From positions 43,477 through 107,476 of the forward strand of contig JAJZVM010000010.1 in assembly GCA_021845645.1 (NCBI GenBank): 64,000 nucleotides of DNA. The letters run 5' to 3'. Source of the stretch: Bacillota bacterium (GTDB lineage Bacteria > Bacillota_E > JAJZYS01 > JAJYTV01). This document shows, one piece after another, positions 1 to 6,825 of the stretch (positions within the stretch are counted from its first letter, which is position 1; every line of letters begins with the position of its first letter). The position numbers and the translations under genes are program-made. The notes below the pieces were generated by a model. That model was given only the letters and a program-made list of their open reading frames with translations, searched no databases and was not told where the DNA came from.

Positions 1-1
1 C

Positions 2-331
2 GTGCTCTGCTTCTCCCGCGACGCCTACCTCAAGTACGGCAGGCAGGTGACGCCCGAAGGCTTCGTCCTGCTCGAAGAGACCATCCGGCAGGAGGTTCCG
101 GACGCCAAGGGCCACTTTCTGCCGTTCAGGCGCACGGCGCGCGAACTCGGCAACGACCTCTCGCTGAACGTCATCGCGCTCGGCGCGCTCGTGGCCCTCA
201 CGGAGGCGGTGACGCGCCCGAGCCTGCGCAAGGCCCTGCGCGCCAGGATGAAGCCTGAATTCCTCGAGCTGAACGAGCGCGCGCTGGAGCTCGGCTTCGA
301 GCTGGGCGGCGCCGTCCCCCAGACCGTCTGA
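2..331 (+). CDS. 2-oxoacid:ferredoxin oxidoreductase, gamma subunit (3' part only)
   Basis: This is the C-terminal 109 residues of a gene that begins before the window. It matches the gamma subunit of pyruvate/2-oxoglutarate:ferredoxin oxidoreductases, which is part of the thiamine diphosphate enzyme that decarboxylates 2-oxo acids to acyl-CoA with reduction of ferredoxin. The recognisable stretch is the family tail: a tyrosine-glycine turn (YLKYG), an 'EGFVLLEE' strand, then ARELGND and NVIALGALVALTE, the ELGN...N..ALGAL pattern typical of this subunit. The first in-frame GTG at position 2 is internal and not a real start. The alpha and beta subunits would be expected upstream. Family assignment is good; the exact 2-oxo acid cannot be told from this fragment. 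Confidence 0.75.
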   Translation: MLCFSRDAYLKYGRQVTPEGFVLLEETIRQEVPDAKGHFLPFRRTARELGNDLSLNVIALGALVALTEAVTRPSLRKALRARMKPEFLELNERALELGFELGGAVPQTV

Positions 332-343
332 TCGCGCCCAGGA

Positions 344-371
344 GCGGCCACTCCCTGCGGGGGGTGGCCGC
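344..371 (+). terminator. Candidate terminator hairpin after the oxidoreductase gene
   Basis: GCGGCCAC (344-351) pairs with GTGGCCGC (364-371), and the intervening bases can add a short CCC/GGG stem. It starts 12 bases after the stop codon. There is no T-run downstream, so a role as terminator is inferred from position and stability only. Confidence 0.4.
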
Positions 372-448
372 CTTGCGTGGTGCCGGCGCAGGAATCGCGG
401 TGCCACGGGTGCAATTGCATGGGACGGGCAATGCTCACGTGCGGAAGG

Positions 449-1717
449 ATGACGACCTTGCCGGATGCAAGCTGGATTCAGGATCTTGCCACCTACATCA
501 ACCCTGGCATCGCCCGGGCCTACAGCTTTCTCGGCGTGCTCTCGCCGGAGGTGCGCGCGGAGGGGGCGTTCGTCTACGACAGCGAGGGCAACCGCTACAC
601 CGACATGGGCGGGGGCTACGGCGTCATGGTGCACGGCTACCTGCACCCGCGTCTCGTGGCGCGCGCCAAGGCCCAGCTCGACCGCCTCGCGCTTCCGTCG
701 CGCTCGCTGCCTGTCCTCGAGCCGATCGCGCTCGCCAAGCGCCTCGCGGAGATCACGCCCGGCGACCTGCAGTTGAGCTTCTTCTGCAACTCCGGCGCGG
801 AGGCAAACGAAGCCGCGCTCAAGTTCGCGCGCGCGCGCACCGGCCGCAAGGTCTTCGTCTCGACGCTGGGCGCCTTCCACGGCAAGACGTTCGGCGCGCT
901 TTCCGTGAGCGGCCGCGACCTCTACAAGGACCCGTTCCGCCCGCTGCTCACCGACGTGCGCCTCGTGCCCTACGGCGACATCGCCGCGCTTGAGGAGGCC
1001 ATGGACGAGGATGTGGCGGCGGTCATCCTGGAGCCGATCCAGGGCGAGGGCGGCATCGTCGTGCCGCCGGACGGCTACCTTGCCGCGGCGCGCAGGGCCT
1101 GCGATCGCCACGGTGCGATGCTGATCTTCGACGAGATCCAGAGCGGCATGGGGCGCACGGGCCACTACTTCGCCTGCGAGCACGAGCCGGGCGTGGCGCC
1201 GGACTTCCTCACCGTCTCGAAGGCCCTCGGCGGCGGCATCCTGCCGCTCGGCGCCTGCATCGGCACGCTGGACGCCATGGGGTTCCTGGACACCATGCCG
1301 CTCATCCACACCAGCACCTTCGGCGGCGGCGGCGGCGGCGGCGCACCCCTCGCGACTGCCGTGGGCTGCGAAGCGATCGACGTGATGCGCGAAGAGGACT
1401 TCCCGGGCCAGGCCGTGCGCAAGGGCGCGATCCTGCGCCAAGGGCTCGAGGCGATCGCACAGGAGTTCCCCCAGGTGATCTCGGAGGTGCGGGGCAGGGG
1501 GCTGATGCTCGGCATCGCGTGCCCCCGCGAGGGCGTCGGCGGCATGCTGATGTCGGAGCTGCTGCACCGGCACGTGCTCGCCCTCTGGACGCTCAACAAC
1601 GAGCGCGTGCTGCGCATGATCCCGCCGATCGTCATCTCCGAGGAGACGATCGCCGAGACGCTGGGCAAGATCCGCGAGGCGGCCGCCGAGGCGGCGCTTG
1701 TGGCCGAGGATCTCTAG
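449..1717 (+). CDS. Class III PLP aminotransferase (putrescine/ornithine/acetylornithine type)
   Basis: A fold-type I pyridoxal phosphate aminotransferase of class III, about 422 residues, which moves an amino group from an amine or omega-amino acid to a 2-oxo acid. Landmarks occur in order: FFCNSGAEANEAALK (about residue 110), AFHGKTFG, LEPIQGEGG, IFDEIQSGMGRTG and the Schiff-base lysine in TVSKALGGG. The phosphate-binding segment, normally TFGGNPLA, reads TFGG-GGGGG-APLA here, a five-glycine insertion. Start choice is uncertain: ATG 449 has GGAAGG one base upstream, TTG 458 is nine bases after the same GGAAGG, and ATG 419 and 431 are also in frame. Substrate is not resolvable; putrescine or a 4-aminobutyrate-like amine fits best by overall resemblance. 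It is followed after 14 bases by the START-like gene. Confidence 0.85.
   Translation: MTTLPDASWIQDLATYINPGIARAYSFLGVLSPEVRAEGAFVYDSEGNRYTDMGGGYGVMVHGYLHPRLVARAKAQLDRLALPSRSLPVLEPIALAKRLAEITPGDLQLSFFCNSGAEANEAALKFARARTGRKVFVSTLGAFHGKTFGALSVSGRDLYKDPFRPLLTDVRLVPYGDIAALEEAMDEDVAAVILEPIQGEGGIVVPPDGYLAAARRACDRHGAMLIFDEIQSGMGRTGHYFACEHEPGVAPDFLTVSKALGGGILPLGACIGTLDAMGFLDTMPLIHTSTFGGGGGGGAPLATAVGCEAIDVMREEDFPGQAVRKGAILRQGLEAIAQEFPQVISEVRGRGLMLGIACPREGVGGMLMSELLHRHVLALWTLNNERVLRMIPPIVISEETIAETLGKIREAAAEAALVAEDL
1322..1342 (+). repeat. Seven tandem GGC codons inside the aminotransferase gene
   Basis: Seven consecutive GGC triplets encode seven glycines at the PLP-phosphate binding loop, where the family normally has two glycines followed by Asn-Pro. 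The perfect codon repetition suggests slippage expansion rather than selected sequence. Confidence 0.9.
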
Positions 1718-1731
1718 GAGGAGCGATCACT

Positions 1732-2169
1732 GTGCCCTACGTGGAAGTGCAGAAGCTGATCCGGGCCAAACCCGAGGCGGTCTACCAGGTGCTGTCCGAC
1801 ATGGAGTCGTTCCCGCGCTTCATGGAGAACGTCGTCTCGGTGCAGGTCGTGCGGCGCGACGAGAACTCCACGGACTCCCAGTGGCACGTCACGCTGCAGG
1901 GGGCGCCGTTCCGCTGGCTCGAACGCGACACGTTCCTGCCGGAGGAGGGTCGCATCACCTACCAGCAGATCTCCGGGGACCTCAGGCGTTTCGAGGGCGA
2001 ATGGCGCATCGCGCCGGCGGACGGGGGAACGAGCGTCACGCTGACGACAGATTTCGAGTTCGGCATGCCGATGATCGCAAACCTCCTGAATCCGGTGGCC
2101 AAGCTGATCCTGCGCCGCAACGCGGAGGAGATGCTGGCCGCCCTGGACCGCGACCTGAGCGGCAAGTAG
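1732..2169 (+). CDS. START-like (SRPBCC / polyketide cyclase) domain protein
   Basis: A 145-residue single-domain protein of the SRPBCC helix-grip superfamily (polyketide cyclase / COQ10-like START branch), which forms a hydrophobic pocket for lipids or other ligands. The diagnostic start is a beta strand followed by 'AKPEAVYQVLSDMESFPRFM', the alpha-1/alpha-2 turn of this fold, and the long C-terminal helix (ILRRNAEEMLAALDRDL) is present. GTG 1732 lies eight bases after AGGAGGAG (1716-1723), which overlaps the aminotransferase stop, so the two genes are probably cotranscribed. No catalytic residues can be assigned and the ligand is unknown. Confidence 0.8.
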   Translation: MPYVEVQKLIRAKPEAVYQVLSDMESFPRFMENVVSVQVVRRDENSTDSQWHVTLQGAPFRWLERDTFLPEEGRITYQQISGDLRRFEGEWRIAPADGGTSVTLTTDFEFGMPMIANLLNPVAKLILRRNAEEMLAALDRDLSGK

Positions 2170-2474
2170 GCGGCTGGGGCGCAGTCCGCGCGGGCCCGGG
2201 CCCGCGCAAGGCGATGCCCCGGCGAAAGGCCGCGCCGGCGGCAAACCCCATGCCAGCGGCGGGCTTCACCTCGTTGGCCGGCTCCGTGGAGCTGCCGCCG
2301 CGCGGAGGATCCTCCGGAGGATCTTCCACAGGCCCGCCGATGTCTCGTGAATGGTCGCACTACACGAACGGCAGAGATAACGCAAGAGATCTGGCGCGGA
2401 TGAGCGGGATCGTGACATCCATCGCGTCTCATTACGCCTCATCGTGAATCGTTGCTGAAAACCCCGCCTGTTCG
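2170..2474. other. Intergenic stretch without recognisable gene
   Basis: Some 300 bases separate the START-like gene from the speD promoter. No open frame here resembles a protein. The only structured element is the palindrome at 2308-2323; AT content rises towards the promoter. Confidence 0.6.
2308..2323. repeat. Perfect 16-bp palindrome
   Basis: GATCCTCC (2308-2315) is followed immediately by its exact reverse complement GGAGGATC. A second overlapping palindrome, GGAGGATCCTCC, spans 2304-2315. It sits about 150 bases upstream of the speD promoter. It could be a protein-binding site or a hairpin; no function is shown. Confidence 0.6.
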
Positions 2475-2503
2475 TTGACAACCATCCGACATGTCTCTAC
2501 AAT
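2475..2503 (+). promoter_or_regulatory. Sigma-A type promoter of the speD operon
   Basis: TTGACA (2475-2480), a 17-base spacer, then TACAAT (2498-2503): consensus -35 and a one-mismatch -10. Transcription would start near 2510, giving a leader of about 30 bases before the speD ATG at 2541. It is the clearest vegetative promoter in the window and stands in an AT-richer patch. Confidence 0.85.
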
Positions 2504-2540
2504 GCAGTTTGACGGTGAACCTAGGCGAGGGGGCTGATCG

Positions 2541-2912
2541 ATGAACGCACTGGGCCGGCACATTCTGGCCGAGGTGTACGGTTGCGACCGGGCGATTCTC
2601 AACGACCCGGAGCGGGTCGAGAGAATCCTGGTGGCCGCAGCGCTGGAGTCGGGTGCTGAGGTCCGGGAAGTAGCCTTCCATAAGTTCAGCCCCCAAGGCG
2701 TCAGTGGTGTCGTGGTCATCTCGGAGTCGCACCTCGCGGTGCACACCTGGCCCGAATTGGGCTACGCCGCAGTCGACGTGTTCACGTGCGGCGAACGCGT
2801 CGAGCCATGGGACGCCTGCAACTATATAGTGGAGCACTTCCGCGCCGAGAGTGTAACGGCGACAGAGACGAAGCGCGGCGTCTTCGCCGAAGTGGAAGCG
2901 CAGGTCGGTTGA
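2541..2912 (+). CDS. speD: S-adenosylmethionine decarboxylase proenzyme
   Basis: A 123-residue class 1B prokaryotic SpeD, which decarboxylates S-adenosylmethionine to supply aminopropyl groups for spermidine synthesis. The proenzyme self-cleaves between Glu62 and Ser63 in the ISESHLAVHTWPE segment to create the pyruvoyl cofactor. His68 and Cys83 (VDVFTCGERV), needed for processing and catalysis in characterised homologues, are both in place, so it should be active. It heads the operon directly behind the promoter at 2475-2503. No spermidine synthase gene is in the window. Aminopropyl transfer yields methylthioadenosine, which the genes at 3426 and 5419 can process. Confidence 0.97.
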   Translation: MNALGRHILAEVYGCDRAILNDPERVERILVAAALESGAEVREVAFHKFSPQGVSGVVVISESHLAVHTWPELGYAAVDVFTCGERVEPWDACNYIVEHFRAESVTATETKRGVFAEVEAQVG

Positions 2913-2918
2913 CAGGAC

Positions 2919-2940
2919 GCCCCGGTCTGAGGACCGGGGC
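2919..2940 (+). terminator. Hairpin between speD and ndk, possible partial terminator
   Basis: GCCCCGGTC (2919-2927), loop TGAG, GACCGGGGC (2932-2940): nine perfect pairs right after the speD stop. What follows is GCAACTTTCG, not a real U-tract, so it is more likely an attenuator or a 3'-end stabiliser of the speD message than a full stop before ndk. Confidence 0.5.
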
Positions 2941-2968
2941 GCAACTTTCGGGAGGGAACAGGCAAATC

Positions 2969-3424
2969 ATGGAACGCACCTTCGTTGCCGTCAAGCCGGA
3001 CGGAGTGGGCCGCGGCCTCGTCGGCGAGGTGATCGGGCGCCTTGAGCGCAAGGGACTGCGACTCGTCGGACTCAAGATGATGCGCGTCGGCGAGGAACTC
3101 GCCGGCCGCCACTACGAGGCGCACCGCGAGAAGCCGTTCTTCGGCGGCCTCGTGCGCTTCATCACGTCCGGTCCGATCGTCGCGATGGTCTGGGAGGGGC
3201 AGGACGCCATCCAGGTCAGCCGCGGCGTCATGGGCGCCACGGATCCCGCCAAGGCTGCGCCGGGCACCCTGAGAGGCGACTTCGCGATGCAGATCGCGGC
3301 CAACATCGTGCACGGATCGGACGGTCCCGAGGCAGCCGAGCGCGAGATCGGCCTCTTCTTCCGGCCCGACGAGCTCGTCGGCCAGCCGCGACCGGAGGAA
3401 GACTGGATCTACGCGGGCAACTGA
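2969..3424 (+). CDS. ndk: Nucleoside diphosphate kinase
   Basis: A 151-residue nucleoside diphosphate kinase that equilibrates the gamma phosphate between NTPs and NDPs through a phosphohistidine. The N-terminus ERTFVAVKPDGVGRGLVG is the family signature, and the catalytic histidine is His115 in NIVHGSD. Length is normal for the hexameric short form. ATG 2969 follows GGGAGGGA with suitable spacing, and the stop codon is one base from the next ATG, so it is translationally linked to the phosphorylase. Its presence among S-adenosylmethionine salvage genes is not mechanistically obvious. Confidence 0.97.
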   Translation: MERTFVAVKPDGVGRGLVGEVIGRLERKGLRLVGLKMMRVGEELAGRHYEAHREKPFFGGLVRFITSGPIVAMVWEGQDAIQVSRGVMGATDPAKAAPGTLRGDFAMQIAANIVHGSDGPEAAEREIGLFFRPDELVGQPRPEEDWIYAGN

Positions 3425-3425
3425 G

Positions 3426-4199
3426 ATGATCGCGATCATCGGTGGCACCGGCGTCTACGCCTTGCCGGGTGCCGAGGAACGGGAACGCGCGATCAGGACC
3501 CCTTACGGCGAGGCCGCCGTGACCGAAGTGCCGTTGCCGGAGGGCGGGGAGCTCGTCTTCGCTGCGCGCCACGGCCGTGGTCACGCGGTGCCACCGCACC
3601 GCCTGCCGGCGCGCGCCCTGCTCTGGGGCCTCAAGGAGATCGGCGTCACGGCCATCCTCGCCACATCGGCGGTGGGATCGGTGCGTGAAGAGATCCCGCC
3701 CGGCACCCTGGCCCTTCTCGGCGACTTCATCGACTTCACCAAGGCGAGGCCGACGACGTTCCACGACGGCCCGGGCGTCGTGCACCAGAACGTCAGCGAC
3801 GCCTACTGTCCCAATCTGCGGCTTGCCCTGCGCCGCAGCGCCGCGGCCCAGGACATCGCGCTCCACCCTGAGGACGTCGTCTACGTCTGTACGGAGGGGC
3901 CTCGCTTCGAGACGCCGGCGGAGATCCGCGCCTACCGCATGCTGGGCGGCGACGTCGTCGGCATGACGCAGGTGCCCGAGGCGGTGTTGGCGGCGGAGCT
4001 GGGCATCTGCTACGCGGCCGTCGCGCTCGTCACCAACCTGGCCGCCGGCGTGCAGGGAGCGCGGCCCTCGCACGAAGAGGTGCTGGAGCTCATGGCCGCG
4101 CAGGGCAGGACCCTCTCGAACCTTCTGCTCGGGGCTGTGCGCGATCTCGGGCCAACCTACCGCTGCAGCCACCACGCACAACCGGAGGCGATGTCGTGA
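3426..4199 (+). CDS. mtnP: S-methyl-5'-thioinosine/thioadenosine phosphorylase
   Basis: A 257-residue member of the PNP/MTAP family (purine nucleoside phosphorylase family 2), which splits methylthio-nucleosides with phosphate into methylthioribose-1-phosphate and a base. Visible family parts are IIGGTGVYALPG, ARHGRGHAVPPHRLPARA, the substrate segment TEGPRFETPAEIR and GMTQVPEAVLA. In the base pocket it has VTNLAAG, with Asn as in 6-oxopurine phosphorylases and the Pseudomonas methylthioinosine enzyme, instead of the Asp typical of adenine-specific MTAP. Together with the deaminase MtaD three genes on, methylthioinosine is the more likely substrate; this is inference. ATG 3426 is one base after the ndk stop, and the 3' end overlaps ahcY by four bases. 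Confidence 0.88.
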   Translation: MIAIIGGTGVYALPGAEERERAIRTPYGEAAVTEVPLPEGGELVFAARHGRGHAVPPHRLPARALLWGLKEIGVTAILATSAVGSVREEIPPGTLALLGDFIDFTKARPTTFHDGPGVVHQNVSDAYCPNLRLALRRSAAAQDIALHPEDVVYVCTEGPRFETPAEIRAYRMLGGDVVGMTQVPEAVLAAELGICYAAVALVTNLAAGVQGARPSHEEVLELMAAQGRTLSNLLLGAVRDLGPTYRCSHHAQPEAMS

Positions 4200-5422
4200 G
4201 CAGGCAGGACGGAGACCGCCGCATCGACTGGGCACAGGATCACATGCCGATCCTCGAGGCCCTGCTGAGTGAGCGTCGCGCGGAGCAGCCGCTCAAGGGT
4301 GAGCGGGTGGGCATCGCGCTGCATCTCGAGGCCAAGACGGCCCGGCTCGCCCTGGCGCTCGGGGAACTCGGCGCGGAGGTCGCGATCGCGGGCTCGAACC
4401 CGCTCTCGACGCAGGACGCCGTCGCCGAGGCGCTCGCCGCGCGCGGCGTGCACGTCTACGCCCGCCATGGCGCGCCGGTGGAAGAGTATTTCGGCTACCT
4501 CGACCAGGTGCTCGCGCACCGGCCGACGCTCGTGGTCGACGACGGCGGCGACCTGGTCACGCGGCTGCACCTGCGGCAGCCCGAGCTGATCCAAGAGCTC
4601 CGGGGAGGCACCGAGGAGACCACGACCGGACTTGTGCGCCTGCGCGCCATGCACGCGGCGGGGGAGCTCAAGGTGCCGATGATCGCGGTCAACGACGCGC
4701 GCATGAAGCACCTCTTCGACAACCGCTTCGGCACGGGCCAGTCGGTGGTGGAGGCCATCATGCACGCCACCAACCTGACGATCGCCGGACGCTACGCGCT
4801 CGTGGTCGGCTTCGGCCAGTGCGGCAAGGGCGTCGCGCAGCGCCTCAGGGGACTCGGCGCGCGCGTCGGCGTCGTGGACATCGATCCCGTCAAGATGAAC
4901 GAGGCGTGGCTGGACGGCTACGACGTCGGCACGATGGACGACCTTTCGCCCAGGGCCGACATCGTCGTGACCGTCACCGGTGCCTTGCGCGTCGTGCGCC
5001 GCGAGCACCTCGAACGGATGCGCGACGGCGTGCTGCTGGCGAACGCCGGACACTTCGACGTCGAGATCGACAAGCCCGCGCTGCAGAGCCTCGCCGCAAG
5101 CGTCGAGACGGTCCGGGACGGCGTCGAGGCCTACCGCCTGCCGGACGGACGCCGCCTCTACCTGCTCGCCGAGGGGCGTCTCGTCAACCTGGCCGCAGGC
5201 GACGGGCATCCCGTCGAAATCATGGACCTCTCCTTCGCCGTGCAGGCCCTGGCTCTGCTGCATGTGGCGGCCCACCGCCTGCCGCCGGGCGTACACCCGT
5301 ACCCGGACGAGCTCGACGTGCAGGTGGCCTCGCTCTCCCTCGCGGCACGCGGCATCGGCCTCGAGATGGAGACCGAGGAGCAGGTGCGCTACCGGGCCAC
5401 CTGGCGCGAGGGCACGCAGTGA
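4196..5422 (+). CDS. ahcY: Adenosylhomocysteinase (S-adenosylhomocysteine hydrolase)
   Basis: A 408-residue NAD-dependent hydrolase that converts S-adenosylhomocysteine to adenosine and homocysteine, relieving product inhibition of methyltransferases. Key segments are GSNPLSTQDAVAEAL, EETTTGLVRL, the VNDARMKHLFDNRFGTGQS active-site block, and the Rossmann loop VVGFGQCGKGVAQRL. The length and the absence of the bacterial C-terminal KPDHYRY tail match the shorter form found in thermophiles and archaea. Translation starts at GTG 4196 inside the mtnP stop (GTGA overlap), and the 3' end overlaps mtaD in the same way, indicating translational coupling. Confidence 0.95.
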   Translation: MSRQDGDRRIDWAQDHMPILEALLSERRAEQPLKGERVGIALHLEAKTARLALALGELGAEVAIAGSNPLSTQDAVAEALAARGVHVYARHGAPVEEYFGYLDQVLAHRPTLVVDDGGDLVTRLHLRQPELIQELRGGTEETTTGLVRLRAMHAAGELKVPMIAVNDARMKHLFDNRFGTGQSVVEAIMHATNLTIAGRYALVVGFGQCGKGVAQRLRGLGARVGVVDIDPVKMNEAWLDGYDVGTMDDLSPRADIVVTVTGALRVVRREHLERMRDGVLLANAGHFDVEIDKPALQSLAASVETVRDGVEAYRLPDGRRLYLLAEGRLVNLAAGDGHPVEIMDLSFAVQALALLHVAAHRLPPGVHPYPDELDVQVASLSLAARGIGLEMETEEQVRYRATWREGTQ

Positions 5423-6708
5423 TCCGCCTCGAGGGCGCGACGCTGCTCAGCCCCGAGCGGCAGATCCAGGACGGCGTGCTGGTGATGGACGGAGCGCGCA
5501 TCGTCTACGCCGGCCCGGCGGCGGGCGCACCGCCCGCGGGACCCGGCGACGAGGTCTCCGCACTCTTTGGCCGCGTGATCATCCCCGGCTTCGTCAACAC
5601 CCACACGCATCTGGCGATGCAGATCCTGCGCGGCGTCGCCGACGACGTGCCTCTCATGCCCTGGCTCGAGGAACACGTCTGGCCGATGGAGGCACGCATG
5701 ACCCCCGAGGACATCCTCCAGGGCACGCGCCTCGCTCTGCTCGAGGCGGTGGCGGCCGGCATCACCTGCGTCAACGACATGTACGGCTCCATGGATCGCG
5801 TCGCCGAGGCCATCGGCGAGTCCGGCATCCGAGGCATGATCACGCAGGGCCTGATCGGGGCGAACGATCCCGAGCGCGACAGCCTGCGGCGCGGCGTCGC
5901 CCTCTACGAACGTTGGCAAGGCGCCCTGGGCGGCCGCATGCGCGTCGCACTGGGGCCGCACGCGCCCTACACCTGCCCGCCCGACTACCTGAGGGAGGTC
6001 GCCGACTACGCGACGGCCCTGCACGCGCCCATCCACATCCACCTCGCGGAGACGCGAGGGGAGACGGAGGAGCTCGTGCGCCAGGGCACGACGCCAGCCA
6101 GGGTCCTTAGGGACAGCGGCCTCTCGCGCGAGCACGTCGTGGCGGCGCACAACGTGTTCCCCGCCGACGGCGACATCGCCATCCTCGCAGGCCTCGACGT
6201 CGGCGTCGCGCACTGCCCCGTGTCGAACCTCAAGCTCGGCTGCGGCTTCGCTCCGACGCGCAGGCTGCGCGACGCCGGCGTGCCGGTCGGGATCGGCTCC
6301 GACGGCGCCGCGAGCGCCAATGTGCTCGATCCGTTCCTGAGCATGAAAGCCGCCGCCTGGATCGCGAAGGGCACGGCGGAGGACGCCGCGGCCCTGACGG
6401 CCAGGGACGTGCTGCGCATGGCGACGCGCGAAGGGGCGCTGGCGCTCGGCTGGCCCGACCTCGGCGCGCTCGAGCCGGGCTACCTCGCCGACGTCGTCGT
6501 CGTCGACCTGCGGGGGTTCGCGGTCCAGCCCGTGTTCGACCCCTTCTCGGCACTCGTCTACACCGCGACCGCCCACCAGGTGGAACGCGTCTACGCGTCG
6601 GGCCGGCTCGTCTACGGCGACGGTCGCCACCACCTCGTGGACGCCCAGGACGTTCTGCAGTCCGCCAGGGCGGCGGCGCAGCGCATCGCAGGCCAGACGC
6701 TCCTGTAG
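5419..6708 (+). CDS. mtaD: 5'-methylthioadenosine/S-adenosylhomocysteine deaminase (amidohydrolase)
   Basis: A 429-residue amidohydrolase of the MtaD/SsnA type, which removes the 6-amino group of methylthioadenosine, S-adenosylhomocysteine or 5'-deoxyadenosine. The metal site is visible: His62 and His64 in NTHTHLAM, a His in IHIHLAETRGE, a His in VGVAHCPVSNLKL and Asp in GIGSDGAASAN. It begins at GTG 5419 within the ahcY stop codon (GTGA). Its coupling to a phosphorylase of the Asn-pocket type suggests a deaminate-first salvage of methylthioadenosine. It is the last gene of the operon; a 28-base palindrome follows. Confidence 0.93.
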   Translation: MIRLEGATLLSPERQIQDGVLVMDGARIVYAGPAAGAPPAGPGDEVSALFGRVIIPGFVNTHTHLAMQILRGVADDVPLMPWLEEHVWPMEARMTPEDILQGTRLALLEAVAAGITCVNDMYGSMDRVAEAIGESGIRGMITQGLIGANDPERDSLRRGVALYERWQGALGGRMRVALGPHAPYTCPPDYLREVADYATALHAPIHIHLAETRGETEELVRQGTTPARVLRDSGLSREHVVAAHNVFPADGDIAILAGLDVGVAHCPVSNLKLGCGFAPTRRLRDAGVPVGIGSDGAASANVLDPFLSMKAAAWIAKGTAEDAAALTARDVLRMATREGALALGWPDLGALEPGYLADVVVVDLRGFAVQPVFDPFSALVYTATAHQVERVYASGRLVYGDGRHHLVDAQDVLQSARAAAQRIAGQTLL

Positions 6709-6723
6709 CTCCAGCACCCCCCC

Positions 6724-6751
6724 GCAGCGGGCCCAGATCTGGGCCCGCTGC
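6724..6751 (+). terminator. Operon-end hairpin (28-base perfect palindrome)
   Basis: GCAGCGGGCCCAGA (6724-6737) is followed without gap by its exact reverse complement (6738-6751). As RNA it folds into an 11-bp stem with an AGAUCU loop, 16 bases after mtaD. No U-tract follows. It most likely ends the speD operon. Confidence 0.6.
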
Positions 6752-6825
6752 CAATATGTCACCAATGCGGGCGCGCCGCCTCTCCGGTTCAATGAAGACG
6801 ACGGACAAGCGGGGGAGGACTTTGC

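Noticed and set aside
2480..2545. SAM riboswitch before speD
   Set aside because: Promoter and start are only about 40 bases apart, too short for any SAM aptamer, and no conserved aptamer core is visible.
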